A stretch of DNA of 9,647 bases from positions 1 through 9,647 of the forward strand of contig PGXR01000116.1 of assembly GCA_002839245.1 (NCBI GenBank). The letters run 5' to 3'. Position 1 is the stretch's first letter. Each line of letters starts with the position of its first letter. Position numbers and translations under genes: made by a program. The notes beneath the pieces are model-generated. The model did not search any database. It was not told where the DNA came from and worked only from the letters and a program-made list of their open reading frames with translations. Positions 6,397 to 9,647 of the stretch are shown in pieces. This stretch comes from Spirochaetae bacterium HGW-Spirochaetae-7. Lineage in GTDB: Bacteria > Spirochaetota > Spirochaetia > Treponematales > UBA12059.

Positions 6397-7815
6397 TCAA
6401 GCGTCCTTGATGCCCAGTCGCTTCATCTGCTCCAGTTCTTCCTTCTGCGAGATGTACTCGTGGCGTTTCTGGTTGCCCTTGATGATGGCATTCTTTATCG
6501 AGCCCAGTTCCATCCTGATGTTTCGTATCTTGGTCTTGAGCGCCGGGTCGTCGATGACGCCCTGGTAGAATTCGTCGAGCGCCGAAAGCTTCCGGTGATA
6601 CGACTGGAGATCCTCTATGCTCTTGGCGAGGAATTTGTAGATTATCTCCTCGGTCGAGCCTTCCATCCTTCTGTAGGCAGCGCCTGTCTTCGAGACCAGC
6701 GCTACCAGGCTCTGCGCCCGCTTGGCGACCTCGGCGCTGAAGGCGGTGTAATCCAGGGCTTCGTTCTTGCGCTCGCTCGAGACAGGATCCAGGTATTCCA
6801 CCTCATGGATGACGTGCTCGCCCTTCTTGCCGAACATTTCGCGCAAGGCGCGCTTGATCTTGGTCAGCATCGATCTATCCATAGATTCGAGGAGCGCCTG
6901 GTTCTCCTCGAGCTTGCGTACCGCGTCCTCGAGCTGGAAGCCGATGCCGATGACGACTCGCGCGCCTTCGAGGACCGCGGTCTTGAAGTTGCGCTCGACT
7001 GTGTTGCCCTTGCCCTTGAGTTCAGCGACCTCGAGGTGCTTGATGATGTCGTCCCGCAGGCTCTCGCCCTCGGAGCTGAAATCCTCCTTGAGGACCTCGG
7101 CGGCGAGTTCGGGGTAGAACGGCTTGTCGCCGGCGACCTCGGCGTATTTCTGCCTGACCTTCCGAATTGCCTCTTCCTGATGGGTGATGACGTCGTCGCG
7201 CTTGAGTCCCAGGACGTCTGTCGCGATACGCCTGAGCTCCAGCTTGCAGCGCTCCTTGTGGAGGAGGCTCAAGTCCTTGAGCACCTCGAATATCTTTCGG
7301 CTGGTCTTGTCGAGCTGCAGCAGCCCCTCGTTTACTATGCCCGCCGACAGCGGGTCGGTGCCCTTCCTGACGAGGGAAACGAGCTCCGAGAAATAGCGCG
7401 TGTTCACGTGCGGGCTGTTATCGGTGAACTGGGTGAAGGCGAAGTATTTGATGAGCGAAGCGAGGCGCTTGATGCGGCCCATCGTCATGAAATCGATGCT
7501 GAACTGGTAGTAATTGTTGAGGAAATCCAGGTATGACTCGTATTGCGAAAGGCGGATGCACATCTGGTCAAGCTTTTCGCTCTCGGCGAACGATCCCTCG
7601 GGAGGGGTCGTGACCTCGGATATCTTGAGGTCGTACTTGTAGGGGTCCTCGTGGATCAGCCCTTTCTTGAGGAGTACGCCGTAGAGGCCCTGGAATGCCG
7701 ACTGGAACAGCTTGCAGTCATCCTTGAGCTGCTTCAGTTCGACGTTGTCCATCCTGTCGGTCTTGGCGGCGAGTGCGTGTTCCAGCCTGTCCGCGTATGA
7801 TGCGCTGTCTTCCAT
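6397..7815 (-). CDS. Conserved-looking cytosolic helical protein of unknown function
   Basis: This 472-residue protein has no signal peptide, membrane segment or recognised catalytic motif. It is rich in charged residues and predicted to be mainly helical, with coiled-coil-like stretches, especially the C-terminus (about 430-472, TKIRNIRMELGSIKNAIIKG onward). The most distinctive part is near the N-terminus, DCKLFQSAFQGLYGVLLKKG (33-52) followed by LIHEDPYKYDLKISEV. It resembles conserved hypothetical proteins I associate with spirochaetes, but I cannot name the family. The ATG at 7815 is chosen because the extra N-terminal sequence of the longer frame (to 7971) is cysteine- and alanine-rich, unlike the rest, and would overlap the divergent gene. 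The ATG at 7752 (MDNVELKQL) is an alternative. Its Shine-Dalgarno is weak. It is the first gene of the presumed operon, 31 bp before the binding-protein gene. Confidence 0.8.
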   Translation of the reverse strand: MEDSASYADRLEHALAAKTDRMDNVELKQLKDDCKLFQSAFQGLYGVLLKKGLIHEDPYKYDLKISEVTTPPEGSFAESEKLDQMCIRLSQYESYLDFLNNYYQFSIDFMTMGRIKRLASLIKYFAFTQFTDNSPHVNTRYFSELVSLVRKGTDPLSAGIVNEGLLQLDKTSRKIFEVLKDLSLLHKERCKLELRRIATDVLGLKRDDVITHQEEAIRKVRQKYAEVAGDKPFYPELAAEVLKEDFSSEGESLRDDIIKHLEVAELKGKGNTVERNFKTAVLEGARVVIGIGFQLEDAVRKLEENQALLESMDRSMLTKIKRALREMFGKKGEHVIHEVEYLDPVSSERKNEALDYTAFSAEVAKRAQSLVALVSKTGAAYRRMEGSTEEIIYKFLAKSIEDLQSYHRKLSALDEFYQGVIDDPALKTKIRNIRMELGSIKNAIIKGNQKRHEYISQKEELEQMKRLGIKDA

Positions 7816-7824
7816 TTCCGTTTC

Positions 7825-7853
7825 AGTATGGAATAAAACCGTGAGGACGGCAA
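7825..7853 (-). promoter_or_regulatory. Candidate sigma70-type promoter for the minus-strand operon
   Basis: On the minus strand TTGCCG (7848-7853) and CATACT (7825-7830) are separated by 17 bp, each matching four of six consensus bases. Transcription would begin near 7818, only a few bases before the ATG at 7815, so this start would be nearly leaderless, or the ATG at 7752 is the true start. The local AT-rich patch supports a promoter, but the match is modest. Confidence 0.3.
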
Positions 7854-7862
7854 GCTCCCCCT

Positions 7863-7875
7863 GATCGTCGCGATC
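7863..7875. promoter_or_regulatory. Short inverted repeat in the divergent spacer
   Basis: GATCG (7863-7867) and CGATC (7871-7875) form a perfect 5-bp inverted repeat around TCG, and another GATCG occurs at 7885-7889. It sits between the two divergent genes, where an operator would be placed, but it is short enough to arise by chance in GC-rich DNA. No convincing promoter for the plus-strand gene was seen in this spacer. Confidence 0.2.
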
Positions 7876-7924
7876 GTAGTGCTGGATCGCAATCGCCGCT
7901 GCGCGCGCCGTCGTACCCGTTGGC

Positions 7925-8659
7925 ATGACGCAACAGCATGCATTGCTTGTCCTTTCGGTCATAGCGACCATGGGGCCGTCCTCCTGTCAGCCTCTCATCG
8001 GCGGCATGACGGTGCCGGTAGTCCTGCCGGACCTGCCCCCTGCTTGGGCGGACGCGGATGGATGGGAGCTGTCGTGGCTGTCTTCCGACGGTTCGGGCGG
8101 CCCCGTGCGGGCGGCTCCTGGCTCCGCTCTCGAACTCAGGTTGCCCCGCGGCGGCGAGGCGGCCGTGCTGTGCCGGGCGGTCTACGGAAATTCAATGACC
8201 CTGCCGTACGGTGCGCCTTGGCCCCAGGGCCTGCCAGACGACGGCACGCTCAGGCCAAGCGCGGCCGGAGGATACGCCGCCAGCCTCGCCGCTGCCTTTT
8301 ACCGGGCAGGCTGCGAAACCTGCCCGCTGGACCTGCCTCGCCTGGCCCGCGAAGCCGAGGCGAGGCTGGCTGACCCCTGGGATATCGACCCGGCTTCGCT
8401 TTCGCCTTTCGTCGCCGGCCAGCATTTCAGGGTCGACTACCTGAGGGCGCCGGCCCGCGTCCAGGCTGCCATCGGCGGCGTGGCCCGTGCGCTCGCGCCT
8501 GACAGCCCCTGGGGCCGGGGCGCAGTTCCCGACGGCTCGGGCAACGTGACCCTCGAACTCGCGCCGGGGAGGGTCAGGCGGTGGATGGGCGGCGGCTACG
8601 AACTGGCCGTGTCGATATCGTCCTTGGGAGACGTCGTCTGGACGCTGGCAGGGCCGTGA
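7925..8659 (+). CDS. Probable exported protein or lipoprotein of unknown function
   Basis: This 244-residue protein begins with a short hydrophobic stretch (ALLVLSVIATMGPSSC, 6-21) ending in a cysteine, suggesting a lipoprotein signal with C21 as the lipid-bearing residue. The box PSSC is non-canonical and the n-region lacks a basic residue, so secretion is likely but not certain. The body is rich in proline, glycine, alanine and tryptophan and shows no motif I recognise. It has one CxxC pair (C130/C133, CETC). The Shine-Dalgarno before the ATG at 7925 is weak. It is divergent from the minus-strand block, separated by 109 bp, and its last 64 bp overlap the 3' end of the convergent histidine kinase gene. 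The third-position GC bias and signal-like N-terminus favour a real gene. Confidence 0.65.
   Translation: MTQQHALLVLSVIATMGPSSCQPLIGGMTVPVVLPDLPPAWADADGWELSWLSSDGSGGPVRAAPGSALELRLPRGGEAAVLCRAVYGNSMTLPYGAPWPQGLPDDGTLRPSAAGGYAASLAAAFYRAGCETCPLDLPRLAREAEARLADPWDIDPASLSPFVAGQHFRVDYLRAPARVQAAIGGVARALAPDSPWGRGAVPDGSGNVTLELAPGRVRRWMGGGYELAVSISSLGDVVWTLAGP
8303..8326 (+). repeat. Perfect 8-bp inverted repeat inside the exported-protein gene
   Basis: CGGGCAGG (8303-8310) and CCTGCCCG (8319-8326) flank an 8-nt loop CTGCGAAA. The hairpin lies in coding sequence and spans the CETC codons, so part of it is dictated by the protein. A structural role in the mRNA is possible but not shown. Confidence 0.4.
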
Positions 8660-9647
8660 GGCAGGCTCCGTGGTTTGTATCGGGGGATCCGCAAGAAGAA
8701 CGCGCTGCCTGAACCTTCCCTGCTCTCGACCGACGCGTCGCCGCCGTGTGCCAGCGCTATGTGCCTGACGATGGCCAGTCCGAGCCCCGTCCCGCCGAGT
8801 TCGCGGCTCCGCGCCTTGTCGACCCGATAGAACCGCTCGAAAAGCCGAGGCAGGTCGCGAGCCGGGATGCCCGGGCCATCGTCCCGGATCGCGAAGCGCG
8901 CAAAGTCGCCATCAGATGCCGCCTCCGCGCGGACAACCGCGCCGCGGGAACTGTACTTGACCGCGTTGTCCAGAAGGTTGACGAGGGCCTGCTCGAGCAG
9001 CCCCTCGTTCGCCTGCGCGGCGAGTCCTGTCTCGACGGAAGTCGTCAGCGAGACGCCCCTGTCGGCCGGAGTGTCGCCCAGCGACTCGAACGCCCGGGCC
9101 AAGACCAGCTCTGCGTCAACGCTGGAGGTTTCGAGGATTCCGCGCTCAGGTCCTTCCAGCCTGGCCAGGGTCAGGAGGTCTTCGATTATCGAGGCCATCC
9201 TGTCTGCATGGCGCCTGATGATGGCCAGGAAGCGCCTGGCTTCCGCAGGATCCTCCACTTCCTCCAGGGTCTCGGCAAAACCCTTGATCAGGGTAATCGG
9301 GGTACGGAGCTCGTGGGAGACGTTGGCTACGAAATCCTGCCTGACCCGCTCCAGGCGCTTGAGCCGCGTGATGTCGCTCAGGACGAGCAAAGCGCCAGGG
9401 CGGCCGTCTTCGAGGGAGAGCGGGGCCGCATGGACCAGGAGGCGTCGCGGCTCGTCTCCATACAGCATCACTTCGGCTTCTTCTCGGCCGTTGCCGGATA
9501 CACAGCGCCTCGCCATGTCGTCGAGAGCGGTGTTGCCGCTCGCCTGCAGCACGGTCAAGCCCTCGATGGAGGAAGGAGAGCCGTCGGGAGCCAGAAGTGC
9601 CATCGCAGAAGGGTTCGCGAGGCGGATGACGAGATCGGTGTCCGCGC
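8596..9647 (-). CDS. PhoR-like sensor histidine kinase, 5'-truncated by the window edge
   Basis: The frame stays open past 9603 to the window edge, and the codons there (DTDLVIRLANPSAMALL) read as a PAS domain, so the true start is outside. Counting from the ATG at 9603, a PAS-like sensor spans about 1-78. The HisKA dimerisation domain follows at about 86-150 with the phosphorylated histidine H97 in DFVANVSHELRTP. The ATPase domain spans about 195-307 and has an N-box NLLDNAVKYS (N213), a G1 box DDGPGIP (242-247), an F-box LFERFYR and a G2 box GGTGLGLAIV. All catalytic boxes are intact. The H-box and order resemble PhoR, the phosphate-sensing kinase, but that assignment is only by similarity. 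The partner response regulator must lie beyond the right edge, since the downstream gene is convergent. A 28-residue tail after the ATPase domain overlaps the convergent gene. Confidence 0.93.
   Translation of the reverse strand, partial: ADTDLVIRLANPSAMALLAPDGSPSSIEGLTVLQASGNTALDDMARRCVSGNGREEAEVMLYGDEPRRLLVHAAPLSLEDGRPGALLVLSDITRLKRLERVRQDFVANVSHELRTPITLIKGFAETLEEVEDPAEARRFLAIIRRHADRMASIIEDLLTLARLEGPERGILETSSVDAELVLARAFESLGDTPADRGVSLTTSVETGLAAQANEGLLEQALVNLLDNAVKYSSRGAVVRAEAASDGDFARFAIRDDGPGIPARDLPRLFERFYRVDKARSRELGGTGLGLAIVRHIALAHGGDASVESREGSGSAFFLRIPRYKPRSLPHGPASVQTTSPKDDIDTASS

Noticed and set aside
6202..7536. 444-residue open frame antisense to the binding protein and the unknown helical protein
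   Set aside because: It spans two genes on the other strand, has no recognisable domain and shows the Leu/Glu/Asp-rich mirror composition of a charged helical protein; it has no ribosome site or promoter of note.
7816..7971. Longer start at 7971 for the unknown helical protein
   Set aside because: It would overlap the divergent plus-strand gene and cover the promoter-like spacer, and the added residues are unlike the rest of the protein.
1..9647. CRISPR arrays, tRNA or rRNA genes, insertion sequences, phage or toxin-antitoxin genes
   Set aside because: No spaced direct repeats, RNA-gene signatures, transposase motifs or terminal inverted repeats were seen; the window is almost fully occupied by the eight protein genes.

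Overview
The window looks like part of a GC-rich (about 60% or more by eye), gene-dense bacterial chromosome. The best guess is a spirochaete. The chemoreceptor hairpin and the unusual mix of gene families resemble Treponema/Spirochaeta-type proteins, but this rests on recalled family resemblance and no search was run. Codon use is distinctive: ATA (Ile) and AGG (Arg) are common despite the high GC.

Layout. The left edge (2-1486, +) is the 3' part of a methyl-accepting chemotaxis protein, cut at its N-terminus. A 55-bp GC-rich spacer follows (1487-1541), with a perfect 7-bp stem and a run of 12-bp imperfect repeats, where this gene converges on the next block. From 7815 down to 1542 five genes run on the minus strand with almost no spacing, and they look like one operon. 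In transcription order they are: an unknown helical protein of about 472 aa; an OppA-type peptide/solute-binding protein; a thymidine-kinase-like P-loop protein (383 aa from a TTG start); an alcohol-acetyltransferase/condensation-fold protein with an intact HxxxDG motif; and a zinc-ribbon protein with six predicted membrane helices (DUF6320-like). The last four are joined by a TTGA overlap, an ATGA overlap and an 8-bp gap.

A 109-bp divergent spacer (7816-7924) separates this block from a plus-strand gene for a probable exported protein or lipoprotein of unknown function (7925-8659). That gene's 3' end overlaps by 64 bp the end of a convergent PhoR-like sensor histidine kinase, which runs off the right edge (8596-9647, -).

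How the genes may work together. The acetyltransferase-like protein and the six-helix membrane protein form a pair that recurs in other bacteria (recalled, not checked), plausibly for acylating a lipid or alcohol at the membrane. Translational coupling of this pair to a kinase-like NTPase and a solute-binding protein is the least expected feature of the window. The chemoreceptor and histidine kinase are ordinary signalling genes and need not be linked to the block. No RNA gene, insertion sequence, CRISPR array or phage signature was seen, and no gene-free stretch exceeds about 110 bp.
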